NCBI RefSeq assembly: GCF_963678635.1
Contig: NC_087064.1
Coordinates: 66,581,548-66,645,547, forward strand
Reading direction: 5' to 3'
From: Symsagittifera roscoffensis
Taxonomy: Eukaryota > Xenacoelomorpha > Acoela > Convolutidae
DNA: 64,000 nucleotides
The notes below the pieces were generated by a model. The model did not search any database, was not told where the DNA came from, and saw nothing but the letters and a program-made list of their open reading frames with translations. Made by a program: the position numbers and the translations under genes. Every line of letters begins with the position of its first letter. Positions within the stretch are counted from its first letter, which is position 1. Of this stretch, positions 25,690 through 35,225 are shown in pieces.

Positions 25690-25800
25690 TTCCTGGGTTT
25701 TTGATTTGCTTATATGTCTCGTGGTGGTTTCATTGTCATCCGTTGTCGTTGTTTTCAAGTTATGTAGGAGTTTATTGAAAGAGCTCGAGGATCAAATCTC
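25690..25800. repeat. Dispersed repeat, copy 3
   Basis: This is the best-preserved match to copy 2. Both are followed by a stretch ending in atc(g/a)aa(a/t)c.cgttca.tatt. The open frame 25706-25999 crosses it and is therefore unlikely to be a real gene. Confidence 0.5.
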
Positions 25801-25930
25801 GTTCATTATTCCCAAAAAAGCCAAGCTCCGACAATTTATTGCGAAATGGTTGTGTGTGGCAAAAATGAGTCCTGCTAGACAAAAATTACTCCGTTTTCTG
25901 AGATGCATAGGGATTCGACTGCCTGCCGAC

Positions 25931-26220
25931 CCAAAGGGTCCCCCTTTGGTACTTTTTAAGAAATCCATTTTTGGCCGACTGACCCTAAAATATTTCTAAA
26001 GGTGCCTTCGGCGCCAATATATAGTAATTTTGAGGGGGGAGCGCGCGCCGATAAAACGCGATTTTTGATCAAATTTTTCGAAAAAGTCCTTAAAACGCCT
26101 TTTTTGGAGTGTTTTTTTAAAACTTTGCCTGCGGCGCAGAAAGTTTGGCCAAAACAGGGTCTTTTTACTGCTTTGGTAGAGCTCGGAAAGTCAATCTGAT
26201 CGACCTAAAAAAAAAGGTCG
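25931..26220. repeat. Three short hairpins beside the virus-like island
   Basis: Position 25931-25949 is a perfect 8-bp stem with a 3-base loop (ccaaaggg-tcc-ccctttgg). Position 26001-26015 pairs ggtgcc with ggcgcc around ttc, with one G-T pair. Position 26201-26220 pairs cgacct with aggtcg around eight A residues. The segment is also more GC-rich than its surroundings. Confidence 0.6.
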
Positions 26221-26261
26221 TCAAAATTTTCGAAAATTCAATCATTTGCAGAAGTGAAAAG

Positions 26262-27922
26262 TTATCCATCTTTGCAATTATTAACTGATTTACATCTAAA
26301 ACAAAGAAATAGATAGTTTAATATTGTAAATAAGGGAGAAAAAACTAAAGTTATTGACTTACGCGCTTTTAGGCTTTTAGGTATTGAATCAACAAAATCC
26401 CATACACAAAACTTGTGAACTAGACAAAGGTTATTGAACACTGGCTTACAGTCCAGGTTGGAGAAACTTTTTGGGTTTTTAAATAAACAGCATTCAATAT
26501 CTGCTTTCTCTGGAGATTTAGGTCTGAAGAAAACAAATAGATAGTACAGAGACAATACCAATGAAAAGTCACAAAAAGTTACAACAATTTTATAGGAACC
26601 TGAGAACTCAAAAAAACTAAACATTCTTTGCGACTGTTCCCAATTTGTCATTCGGTCATTTGATACTCTTTCTCCCAACACTATCATTTCCGTTACTTGC
26701 TCCAAGGGGAACTGGAAAAACATTTCTAATCTCAAGCTTTCTCCACTAAGTTCTGGATAATGCAAATGTTCAGCTGCATACTGTAGTGAAATCAAGTCAA
26801 AAATTAGAATATAGTGATTTGAGAAGAGCTGGAAAGTCTTCGTTATTATGCATTGCTTTGATTGTTGTAACACAAAGACGACAAGGAGAAGTTGTATCTA
26901 ATAAAGCAATGGCTCTTCAACCCCGAATAATTCTAAGCTCTCTTAAATGAAATTGCTGATCGCTGAAACTGTTTCCATGAAACAAATCATGCAGCAGCTG
27001 ATTTTTTTCATTGCAACAGCTATTCTTCTTACTGGGGCGTTATTGAATAAATTTTCTTGTATGATTTGGTTTTCATGAGATGGAATGATTAAGGTTCTTG
27101 CTATAGTTTTCATCAAAATGTATTGAGCAGGTTCTTTTTACAGACTCCATTGCAAGTATTAATGATTAGGTTCAGCAACTAAATTTTTCTAGTAAACAGC
27201 GAACAATCAACAATTTTCAGACTGACATTGGATTATCAGATAGCATGTAAAAATTAGTTTTAGTTCGAATTAGTTTATTTTGAACTTTGGTATTTGGTAA
27301 CAACAATTTTTCGCAAAAAAAAACAAATCAATTGCAAGCCTCCCAAGGGTGAATAAATTATCCCTATTTCCGAAGAATTTGCTCTATCAGTGAACAGGTT
27401 GCATATCGGTTGCATCAGGAAATTCTTCAAAACAATATCCAGGGCAAGCAAGTATTCCTTTATTACTCACTGCTGACGAGTTGAATTCATTCGTTATTTG
27501 TGCATATTGAGGATAGAACCCATTGGCATTGTAAACCATTTGTATTGTTAAATTAAACTTCACAGTTGGAGAATAGACAATGTAGTGGATTGTTCACATA
27601 AGTTAAGTAATTTTGTTGTTCATCATCTGAATCTTCCTTCGTATTTGCTTTATATTTTTCTTTTTTCCTTTTTGAGAGCATCAAACATTCTTCTTTTGAA
27701 TAATCGATGCTTCAAAATAAGATGGGTATTACGCATTTCCAAGTAGAGATTACGATCCGTTTCAAATTCAAACTCAAAACTGCTTTCATCCAGAGAAGTA
27801 CTGGGGAATACTTTTTGTGTGTAAGATGACATAATTGTTTCCAAAACTGGAACTTTATCAAAAATCTTCAATGAAGAATTTGTAAAAGCCCCGTACCGAA
27901 AAATACTTTGGTTTACACTCAT
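26262..27922 (-). pseudogene. F54H12.2-like large protein, copy A (candidate structural protein)
   Basis: It starts at the ATG ending at 27922 (MSVNQSIFRYGAFTNSSLKIF), runs leftward through several frames and ends at 26262. The longest open pieces are 27650-27922 and 26262-26873. Recognisable pieces include EVFPSTSLDESSFEFEFETD, an acidic Glu/Asp stretch near 27640-27600, and YAAEHLHYPELSGESLRLEM near the C-terminus. Known relatives are annotated as uncharacterized protein F54H12.2-like and sit beside F54H12.3-type integrases. A capsid role is a reasonable inference from size and neighbours but is unproven. After the main domain the frame continues into a hydrophobic segment (SLVLSLYYLFVFF) followed by a FFRPKSPEKAD-type stretch with several Cys. 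Frameshifts disrupt the middle (about 26900-27600). Confidence 0.65.
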
Positions 27923-27929
27923 TTTTTAT

Positions 27930-28292
27930 CGTCAAAAAATTCTTTGCGAGAGCGACTGATTTTCGATCTACGTTTTTGAGAAATGGATCTAATTCTACCA
28001 GCTCTACTCTTGCATTTTTTCCCATCTCCCAATTGTTTCCAAACTGTTTTTGTTCCCACATCGTTTGCAAGTGGTTTGAATTTTTTTTACGTCGACTAAC
28101 AATTTCCCCAATCTTTGGAAGAGCGGTTTTAAACAAATCTGCCCCAATTCTTTTCGCAGCTGGGTTTATAAATTTTTTTAATAAAAGGGATTGCAGTTCT
28201 CTCAAGAGTTTGTGCAAGAGCACCAAAAACTCTTCCACGTTATCTTGCATGTCTTCGAAAAATAGAGAAATCACCTGAATTTTGTGCAACCA
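27930..28292 (-). pseudogene. Small basic/hydrophobic protein, copy A
   Basis: The start lies near 28292 (MVAQNSGDFSIFRRHAR). After a stop the same frame reads RGRVFGALAQTLERTAIPF and continues as KKFINPAAKRIGADLFKTAL. A parallel open frame (27858-28289) reads through the same DNA but is frameshifted relative to it at the start. An Arg-rich N-terminus, then a Gly/Ala-rich amphipathic segment and PAAKRIG, resembles small virion core or membrane-lytic proteins of Polinton-like and adenovirus-like elements; that parallel is inference. It abuts the F54H12.2-like gene, suggesting co-expression. Confidence 0.5.
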
Positions 28293-28299
28293 TTTCCTA

Positions 28300-29137
28300 A
28301 TAAATTCAAATCAAAAATGATTATTTGAAATCTTCCGGAACACGAGAACAACTCCAGTAATTCTTATGGACAAAAAAGGAAGTTTTTCGCCGGTACCATC
28401 TCTTAGTTCCATTTTGAAACTATGGAAAGTTTTTTTCGATACTTTTTAAACTCTGAATTTGTAAAAAACTGTTAATTCATGTACTATACTGTATAAATTA
28501 TATCTCCACTTTTTATTTTGGAGATGAATGGAATATAACGCAATAGGGGAGTTTTTGTATCACCGACTATGTTATATTGTATATTATCACTATATGTCAT
28601 CGAGGAAAGTATTCTTATAATGCCGTAAGAATACTGAGGATGATAAATTCCTTTTCCTTTCATTATAGCCTTGTTTGATTTTGCTCTAAAGCACAATCAA
28701 AAATTTCACTCAAGTCAGAGCTTTGAATAATCAACACTGATTGGTTCTCAGGCAATTGAACGGCAACCTTTTGAGTAATTTTATCTACTGATACATAGAT
28801 TCCGTTATATTCAAAAGCTTGAGCACTTAGACGTTCTCAAATTTTGTTGTTCACGGCTACAACAAAATCAACAATACTTAGACACAATCTTGATTCAATG
28901 TGCATCGGTACAATCTTTATTTTCTCCTCAGAACTTTCTCTACTATCTACGAATGTAAGCTTTCCCTCTGTAACAATTTGGTACAAAGAAGTATGTGATA
29001 TTTCTAAAATTGCAATCTCCCATTCACCCTCTCAAATGTATTTGTTCGGGTAGAAAATTTGTAAAATAGCTAACACTGTGATTCAGGTAACAATTAAAAA
29101 AAGCGTTGGAAACTTACTCAATAGTAAAAGAATCCAT
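28300..29137 (-). pseudogene. Conserved element protein of unknown function, copy A
   Basis: The start at 29137 reads MDSFTIE followed by a stop, then VSNAFFN. Further pieces are GEWEIAISEISYTSLYQIVT (about 29030-28970), a stretch with VPMHIESRLCLSIVDFVVAV (about 28905-28850), and AFEYNGIYVSVDKITQKVAV (about 28825-28765). The same pieces are found in copy B and three times in the tandem units, so the order is reliable. Several stops and shifts make it non-functional. Its function was not recognised; it sits between integrase and the small basic protein and may be a virion component. Confidence 0.5.
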
Positions 29138-29204
29138 GACAACTGATTGATTTAAAATTTTGTTTTAAGTTTGATTTACCTTCAATATGAACACTTTCTC
29201 AGCT

Positions 29205-30059
29205 CTTTTTCATAAAATTATCCCTGATTCTTTTCTTTTTCGAGATCTTTATGATACATTTAGGAGGCTTTTTAGTAGATATTGCCAAATTTTTAAAAAA
29301 TGTTATCTGATAATTGTGGTTTGTAACGTTTTGGAACGGAAAATCATTCAGTGAAATTCTCTCTCTGTCTCCAATTATGAATTTTAGTTTCTTATACCTT
29401 CAGTATCCTTGACATCTCTAGGTGATTTCCCAATAGATCTATTTACGCGACAATTCATTGTAGACACAAATTGCGGCAACTTGTGAATGAATTTTTCAAC
29501 TTGATTTTCTATCTAGCGGTAAATTTTGTGTTTTAACGATTGAATGGCTCTTTTCAATGGCAGCTTTTGTTTCACTCATTGTCGAGTAAATTTCAATGTA
29601 AAACTTTTGAAAATTCCACCATATTCTGTTGCTTTATCAACCCAAAGCATGTCAGGAGTGTTTTTTCGAGAAACCATTTTTTTGAAAGCTTGCAAAGTGT
29701 CTTTGACATATTTAGTTTTCATTATTTGACAAATCGCAAAAAAACATCAACAGCAACCAATAAATGTTTGACTCTATTGTTTTGACTCGCTGGTTATCCA
29801 CAAATACCAAATCAATACACCAAATTAATAAGTTTTGAAAAAACTCGACGCCTTCGGAAACGTCTGATTGGGGGACCAAATCTTGTAAACGATGTTTTGG
29901 TTTGTAGAAAATGTTCTACTTTCTTTTTTTACAATCCGCTTGCTTTACTCAAATTCGCACAGAACCGTACGCAGCTCTACCCTTCAAAAACAATCTGTTC
30001 TGACTTACCTTTTCAGATTTTGAAAGAGATCCAAATTCCTCTGTCTTTCGCTTTGGCAT
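29205..30059 (-). pseudogene. F54H12.3-type integrase, copy A
   Basis: Translation from 30059 gives MPKRKTEEFGSLSKSEKV; the following codons carry a Gly/Ser-rich motif seen intact in copy B. Near the C-terminus KFIHKLPQFVSTMNCRVNRS and then IGKSPRDVKDTEG are readable (about 29510-29400). These are landmarks of the retroviral-type integrase (rve) found in the C. elegans F54H12.3 family and in Polinton-like elements, which inserts the element DNA into the host genome. This copy has many stops and shifts in the catalytic core. Confidence 0.65.
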
Positions 30060-30061
30060 TC

Positions 30062-30412
30062 ATGTTGAAAACAGGTTAGGTGGAATTTGAGTTGCTTCCA
30101 AAATGGTTAAGTAAATGATGGGAAAGTTGGAATTAGCACACACAAAGTCTACAATTGATTCTTTTGTGTCTCGATTATCTGATATGGTTTTTTTGACCGA
30201 TTTACCCTATTTCTAGGAGAATTAGAAATTAAATCAATAAGGAGGTTATTGTTACTCGTTTTCAACTTTGCATTCACAGAACTGTAAATATAATCAAGTT
30301 CTTTTGCTACAATATCCTTTTTTCCAGCTTTTGTTCCAATTTTTTCGGAAGTGTACTTTGCGTTTGATAAATTGAGTAAAGAATTAGAATAAACTGATTC
30401 ATACTGTGTCAA
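30062..30412 (-). pseudogene. Integrase-adjacent protein, copy A
   Basis: The open piece 30149-30412 (MTQYESVYSNSLLNLSNAKY) resembles the open frame 36041-36454 in copy B along its whole length, including the KLKTSNN-LL-D motif and NSPRNR. It lies directly upstream of integrase on the same strand and ends a few bases before the integrase start, which suggests an operon-like or polycistronic layout. No domain is recognised. The copy is truncated by a stop. Confidence 0.5.
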
Positions 30413-30484
30413 TCGTTCAATGACAAAAGGAATGATAACAGATTTTAACTGTAAGTCTCTAGCTAGCTGAATTTAGTTCGCCTT

Positions 30485-31303
30485 TCATGCAGAGAAATTC
30501 TTCCTCGTGTGAGTTCTGATTTTTCTCCTCGATAATTTACTTTTTCTTTTTTTTGGAGATCCTTTAGCTCGCGTCGTAACAATTTTACTAGACATGCGCT
30601 GAGGAATTAAATGAAATTTTTGGACAATGGACAATGGATGATGAATTGGTTTTGGGAAAATTTTTGAAAAATTTGGAGTATACAGACGTATTGTATGCTC
30701 ATCGCCCAAAATTTTGATGAAACTGAACCGCTGTTTGTGCAGTATCTTAGCGAGTCAACTGTTTTTGGAGTTAAATCAATGATTAAATGACCATAAGGAG
30801 TAGATGTTGCATCTTGATACCACTCTTTCAATTGTGATCCTAGACTTACTTGTTGACTTAACGTATTGATTTGTAAAACAACTCTCGATGACTTGAACAA
30901 GACTATTTGTGTGTTTTGTAACTCAACATCTCTTCCCATTCTGCCTTGATGAAACAAGTTATGCTTAATATATATTGTATTCAGTCCCCTGTGTCTTGCA
31001 GCAGTAGCAGCATTTACAAACTGCTCAGAAATTGAAATTCGTTCACAAGAGTCGTCAAGTATTAGCAAGTATTTTGTTCCATTATTAGGAAGGTTTTCAA
31101 TCAGTTCAAAGTCAAATCTTTGGATAAATAAAAGGTTTTTTCATTGCATTTGTCCATAAAGAGGTTGATAATAATGATAAACAAAAATTTGTCAAATTTG
31201 GGCTGAAATGAATCAATTTTTAAACAATTAACAAAAAGATGCAATTTTTCAGTCCATCTAGTGAATTAAAAACTCGTTTTTTTGTTGAAATGTTTTTATT
31301 CAT
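30485..31303 (-). pseudogene. P-loop ATPase, copy A (Walker A lost, Walker B kept)
   Basis: The start near 31303 reads MNKNISTKKRVFNSLDGLKN. The P-loop expected at this point is gone; compare copy B. The open frame 30607-31068 begins MLILDDSCERISISEQF, with a hydrophobic-DDS Walker B, and continues with HRGLNTIYIKHNLFHQGRMG and YQDATSTPYGHLIIDLTPK. A second frame (30485-30709) carries the basic tail RAKGSPKKRKSKLSRRK. Such ATPases (FtsK/HerA-like packaging group) drive DNA into capsids in Polinton-like and other large DNA viruses. With a broken P-loop and at least two frameshifts it cannot be active. Confidence 0.7.
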
Positions 31304-31323
31304 AGCTTTGGAGAAGGTAAAAT

Positions 31324-31557
31324 TTAACCGACTGTACTTGATAAAGTTGATACCCAAAGTGTTGTTTCTTCACATGTAGTGGAAAACCTTATTCGAACAA
31401 TTGCACATGCTATTATTATTAAAACAACGACAAAAAATTGGCACATAAAAACTAGAAGAGATCTATCACACGTATGTCCAAAAAACTCCCATGATTTTTG
31501 TTTATGATTCTCCTCATTAAAAACAAAATTTAAGTGCTTGTCACTATCATCACCCAT
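31324..31557 (-). CDS. Small single-pass membrane protein, copy A
   Basis: The frame 31324-31593 contains a better start at 31557 (MGDDSDKHLNFVFNEENHKQ), giving about 77 residues. An acidic, polar N-terminus is followed by one strongly hydrophobic segment (LLVFMCQFFVVVLIIIACAIV), then a short tail with two Cys and a WVSTLSSTVG stretch. It lies immediately upstream of the ATPase on the same strand. Copy B retains only traces (about 37395-37620). The frame is intact in this copy, but the surrounding genes are not, so expression is doubtful. A virion membrane or host-membrane role is speculative. Confidence 0.5.
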   Translation of the reverse strand: MGDDSDKHLNFVFNEENHKQKSWEFFGHTCDRSLLVFMCQFFVVVLIIIACAIVRIRFSTTCEETTLWVSTLSSTVG

Positions 31558-31699
31558 CTGAACTTTAGAATAAAAAATCATAATGATTAACATTTAAAAT
31601 TCAGAAACAAGATAGTATAAAAATTATTTATATTATTTTCCATTTGATAAAAAAACATCGAGTCCATGTTCTGTATGCAAATGCTTTTCTTTCTGCACA

Positions 31700-32043
31700 G
31701 TGAAAAGTTTTTGCATGACGAAATGGGTAGTTGCTACACCTTCAATCATATTCTTCATCTTTAAAAATCAAATTCTGATCTTTTGGTCATGCGTAGTCAT
31801 CCAAGTTTGTAAACTTTGTTTCCAAAAAATCCGACAGAATTTTACATTTTTCTTAACCTTCTGGAAAAAACTCCATTTCCGGAGCTTTTAATTTTTTCAA
31901 TATTTTCTCAAGACCGATATACTTTTCATGCCACTGCTCCAAATGATTCCACGCAGATGCTTCGTAGACCAAGCAGACTGAGATGTAGCTTTGAATTTTT
32001 TGGGAGGAAGAAAGGAACATCCCACAGTTTGTCAAATTTTATA
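31700..32043 (-). pseudogene. Small helical protein of the element, copy A
   Basis: The open piece 31853-32035 reads YEASAWNHLEQWHEKYIGLE and then KKLKAPEMEFFPEG before a stop; the frame continues with EKCKILSDFLETK. Copy B has the same stretch at about 37850-38090 in a shifted frame. High Lys/Glu/Leu content suggests helices or a coiled coil. The product was not recognised. Confidence 0.4.
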
Positions 32044-32140
32044 AACTCCTGACTCTTTCACTAATTTGTTTTCGATACACTCAATATCCAAAACAAGTAT
32101 TTTCATGATGTTATCGCTAAAATTTTTGGTAAAATGACTA

Positions 32141-32700
32141 TCAATTGAACAATGCATATACTGATGAAGCGAAAATTTTAACATACAAACAGAAGAGCAA
32201 CCCAGTCACTTGATCACGAAAACAAAAACTTGGGAATCTAGGTAAAACATAACAATAACCAGGTCCTTTATAAGTAGTAGACTTCACAGATCCAGCTGCA
32301 TCATGTAATTTAGCAAGAAGTTTGAAAACTTTTGATTTTGCAAAAAAGTAATCCATACAGAAATTTCCGTAGCCAATTAGATCCCCAAAAGAAAAAAATT
32401 GATCAATTTCTTTCAAATTTATGCTTGGGTCCAAAACAATACAGTAACAAAGAAAACAATTTTTTCTTTTTGTACTTGAAGAAAATTCAAACCTGATCAA
32501 AACAAATTTTCTGAGAATTTCATTCAAGTTCTGAGCGTTCATTTTCTACAGTGCATTCGTCAATAATGATACAATTTTTTTTGACTGTTTCTACATAAGA
32601 CAAAACCGAGGGGATAAAATCAACCAGTTTGACAAACTCTTCTTTTTCCAACTAAAATTTCTGATTAGTTTTCCAAGTGTTTCTTCTTCTACGATACGCT
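32141..32700 (-). pseudogene. Small conserved element protein, copy A
   Basis: The open frame 32141-32542 begins MNAQNLNEILRKFVLIRFEF and leads into a Cys/Phe-rich part with DYFFAKSKVFKLLAKLHDAA and GPGYCYVLPRFPS. Upstream codons (about 32540-32660) encode a helical stretch that is intact in copy B (38467-38679). The two parts are probably one protein in the ancestor. No known domain is recognised. Confidence 0.4.
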
Positions 32701-32900
32701 ATAAGATCAATAACGAACGATGATTTAGAAAAACTTTCCCTCTTCCATTATGCAAAGTCCACTCAATTTGAGAAACTTGTGATTCTGTATCAAAATCTGG
32801 CATTTTCTTATGAGACGATATGAAAAAGTCCCAATTTATTTCGAAGCTTTAAAAGAAGATTTCTGGAAAAACAAACTCATACTGCTCAGCTCAAACAAAT
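32700..32900 (-). pseudogene. Remnant with MPDFDTESQVSQIEWTLHNG, copy A
   Basis: On the minus strand a start near 32804 reads MPDFDTESQVSQIEWTLHNG and then RGKVFLNHR. Copy B carries the same stretch near 38840 with a stop (MQDFDTES, stop, FSQSEWTLHNGRR). Retention in both copies suggests a real N-terminus of a small protein upstream of the helical one. Too short to identify. Confidence 0.35.
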
Positions 32901-32944
32901 TTTACAAAAAAATGATTCAAGAAGATGAATATTTGAATTACATT

Positions 32945-33585
32945 ATTATATAATGAAATTACAGTTCTCAACAAACATAAAATCTCCCAAGACTTGAGCG
33001 AGTTCTTCAAATTCGTTCAAAGTGAAGTTGACATAGGCAACTTGCTTCAAGACTTCGTTCTCCTTTGCAGTGAAGAGTCGAATCTGAATGTAGATGGCTT
33101 ATTCGCATTGTACTTCTTGATTGTGACACACACGTTTCTCTTCTTGTATGTTGCTACGTCATACACCGCATGACACTTCGCAAGTTCCTGCTCCATGGTT
33201 GCGTCTTTGTCAGAATAGGGTTCCAATACAGGAACGAGTCCCAGGTTTTCTGCATCGTGAATAACAGTATACCGTATTGCTGATTTCTTTTCCCCTTCTT
33301 TTTCATCAATATGGACTTGCTGGGTTTTTTCTTGATTTGTCCCAATTCATTCTCGTTTAGCAACTGGATGCAAGGCTCAAAGTAAAAGTTTCCGTTGTAC
33401 GGTTGTTGGGACCAAAAAAATCTCCCAATTCTTTTTTGATTCTTAGCAAATTCAATATAATTGGGTAGGATATCTTTTCGTGAATACATTTTTGATTTGA
33501 ACCAACTTATCAGTAGTAGATATTTCAAAACACTGATATTTGTAAATATATAGAAATTGGGAAATGTAGATGACTCACTGTACAT
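32945..33585 (-). pseudogene. Element protein with two frameshifts (YNGNFYFEP protein)
   Basis: The open frame 33154-33585 reads MYSRKDILPNYIEFAKNQKR, then FFWSQQPYNGNFYFEPCIQL. Near 33320 the coding signal moves to another frame (GEKKSAIRYTVIHDAENLGL, then CHAVYDVATYKKRNVCVTIK). Near 33080 it moves again (KENEVLKQVAYVNFTLNEFE, then LAQVLGDFMFVENC) and stops near 32945. Each piece looks strongly protein-like, so this is a once-intact protein of roughly 190 residues or more, broken by two indels. It has no homolog in copy B within this window. Function not recognised. Confidence 0.55.
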
Positions 33586-33639
33586 TCCAATTAAGGTAAT
33601 ATGACTTTAAATGGAAAAATGAGTATGTGATGATCCAAA

Positions 33640-33975
33640 TATGGACAATGCCTAGGTGAAGAAATTACTTTATAAGCAATTCAAGGTAGATGAAAATCAT
33701 TTTCAACAATTAATCGGTGATGGCATCTGCTAAGTGTCTAGCATATCCCCTTTTTCATTCGGACCACAATGCAAAATTTCTTTTTATCTTTCTCTCAGAA
33801 AACGTTTGTGAAAAACTCAGTGTCACCCAAGGCTTCTGTGTATCTAACAAATCTAACAATTCATCATTCTGCCCAGTGGAAAATTGGAAAATCGCAAAGT
33901 TCACTCAGTATTAATCAGATCATCGCTCGATCAAACTTTGCGAAGAATAGAAAAATATCATTTCACTCACCAAAT
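33640..33975 (+). repeat. Segment X, copy 1 (separates element copies A and B)
   Basis: From gaagaaatt(a)cttataagcaattcaa onward it matches 38938-39260. Overlapping plus-strand frames (33717-33914, 33769-33981) show weak coding character shared with the second copy but are interrupted. X follows the promoter-proximal end of each minus-strand copy, so it may be part of the ancestral element or of the tandemly duplicated block A-X / B-X. Confidence 0.6.
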
Positions 33976-34022
33976 TGTTGACTGTATATTTATTAGGAGG
34001 TATGGATCTAGTTCGACCAGCT

Positions 34023-34307
34023 CTACGCTTGTATTTTTTTCACCTCCCAATTTTTTCCGAACTGTTTTGCTGTTTTACATCGTTTGCAAATGGTTTGAGT
34101 TTGCTTACGTCCACTAACAATTTCCCCAATCTTTCGAGCAGCGATTTCAAACAAATCCGCCGCAATTCTTTTCGCAGCTGGGACTATATATATTTTTTGA
34201 AAAAGGGATTGCAGTTCTCTCAATAGTTTGTGCACGAGCATTAAAACCTCTTCCACGTTGTCTTGCATATCCTCGAAAAATAGAGAAATCAGCTGAATTT
34301 GGAGCAA
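34023..34307 (-). pseudogene. Small basic/hydrophobic protein, copy B
   Basis: It is homologous to 27930-28292 (PAAKRIAADLFEIAARKIGE). The end that would lead into the F54H12.2-like gene is cut off by segment X, so copy B lost its terminal part at 33975. Stops and shifts are as in copy A, but at different positions. Confidence 0.5.
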
Positions 34308-34319
34308 CCGTTTCCTATC

Positions 34320-35155
34320 AAGTTTAAATCAAAAATGAGTATTCGAAATCTTCCCGAACAAGAGAACAACTCCAGTATTTCCTAAGGACAGAAAAGGAAG
34401 TTTTTTCGCCGGTACTATCTTTTAGTTCTATCTTGAAACTATGGAAAGTATGTTTCGAGAGTTTTTTAAACTGTAAATTTGAGAAAGAATGATAATTCAT
34501 GTACTGTCATGTAGAAATTATCTCTCCATTTTTTACTTCATATCTCCACTTATGAATTTAATGCAATAAGGGAGTTTTTGTATCACCGACTATGTTATAC
34601 TCTATAACATCGCTATATGTCATCGAGGAATGTATTCTTTTAATGTCGTAAGAATACTGAGGATAATAAGGTCTTTTTATTTTCATTATAACCCCCGTTT
34701 GATTTTGCTCCAACGCACAACCAAAATCTTACTCAAGTCAGAACTTGAATAACAAACACTGATTGGTTCTCAGGTAAGTGAACGGCAATTTTTTGAGTAA
34801 TTTTATCTACTGATACATAGATTCCGTTATATTCAAATGTTTGAGCACCCAGACGTTCTCAAATTTTTTTTCATGGCTAAAACTATATCAACAATACTTG
34901 ATCACAATCTTGATTCAATGTGTATCGGTACAATCGTTCTTTTCTCCTCAGAAATTTCTTTACCATCTACAAATGTGAACATTCCTTCTGTAACATTTTG
35001 GTACAAAGAAGGATATGATATTTCTAAAGTTGCAACCTACCATTATCCTTTCAAATGTATTTGTTCGAGTAGAAAGTTTGTAAAAGAGCTAAAACTATGA
35101 TTCAAATAACAATTAAAAGAAGCGTAGGAAACTAACTCAATAAAAAAAAATTCAT
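34320..35155 (-). pseudogene. Conserved element protein of unknown function, copy B
   Basis: Co-linear with 28300-29137. Stretches around 35040-34880 correspond to the VTEG and VPMHIE region of copy A, and 34830-34770 to the VSVDKITQK region. It is too decayed to give a product. Confidence 0.45.
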
Positions 35156-35225
35156 AGCAACTGATCGATTAAAAGTTTAGTTTAAAAAACGATTTACTTT
35201 TTATCTGAACATTTATTTCTCAGCT

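Larger units (their letters stand above)
26262..29137 (-). repeat. Left inverted arm of the virus-like island
   Basis: The reverse complement of this arm aligns with 50095-52751, with moderate divergence. Homology ends on the left at ttatccatctttgcaatta and on the right at aatcgcaaaaatggataa. The arm carries three genes in the same order outward. It may be a true terminal inverted repeat, or two separate insertions in opposite orientation. Confidence 0.7.

Noticed and set aside
25706-26199. Two small plus-strand frames before the island
   Set aside because: They cross a dispersed repeat and hairpins and have no recognisable protein character.
32141-32450. Possible phospholipase A2-like motif (DYFF...HDAAG)
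   Set aside because: The Asp-His spacing and missing glycine-rich calcium loop do not fit a phospholipase A2; the resemblance is superficial.
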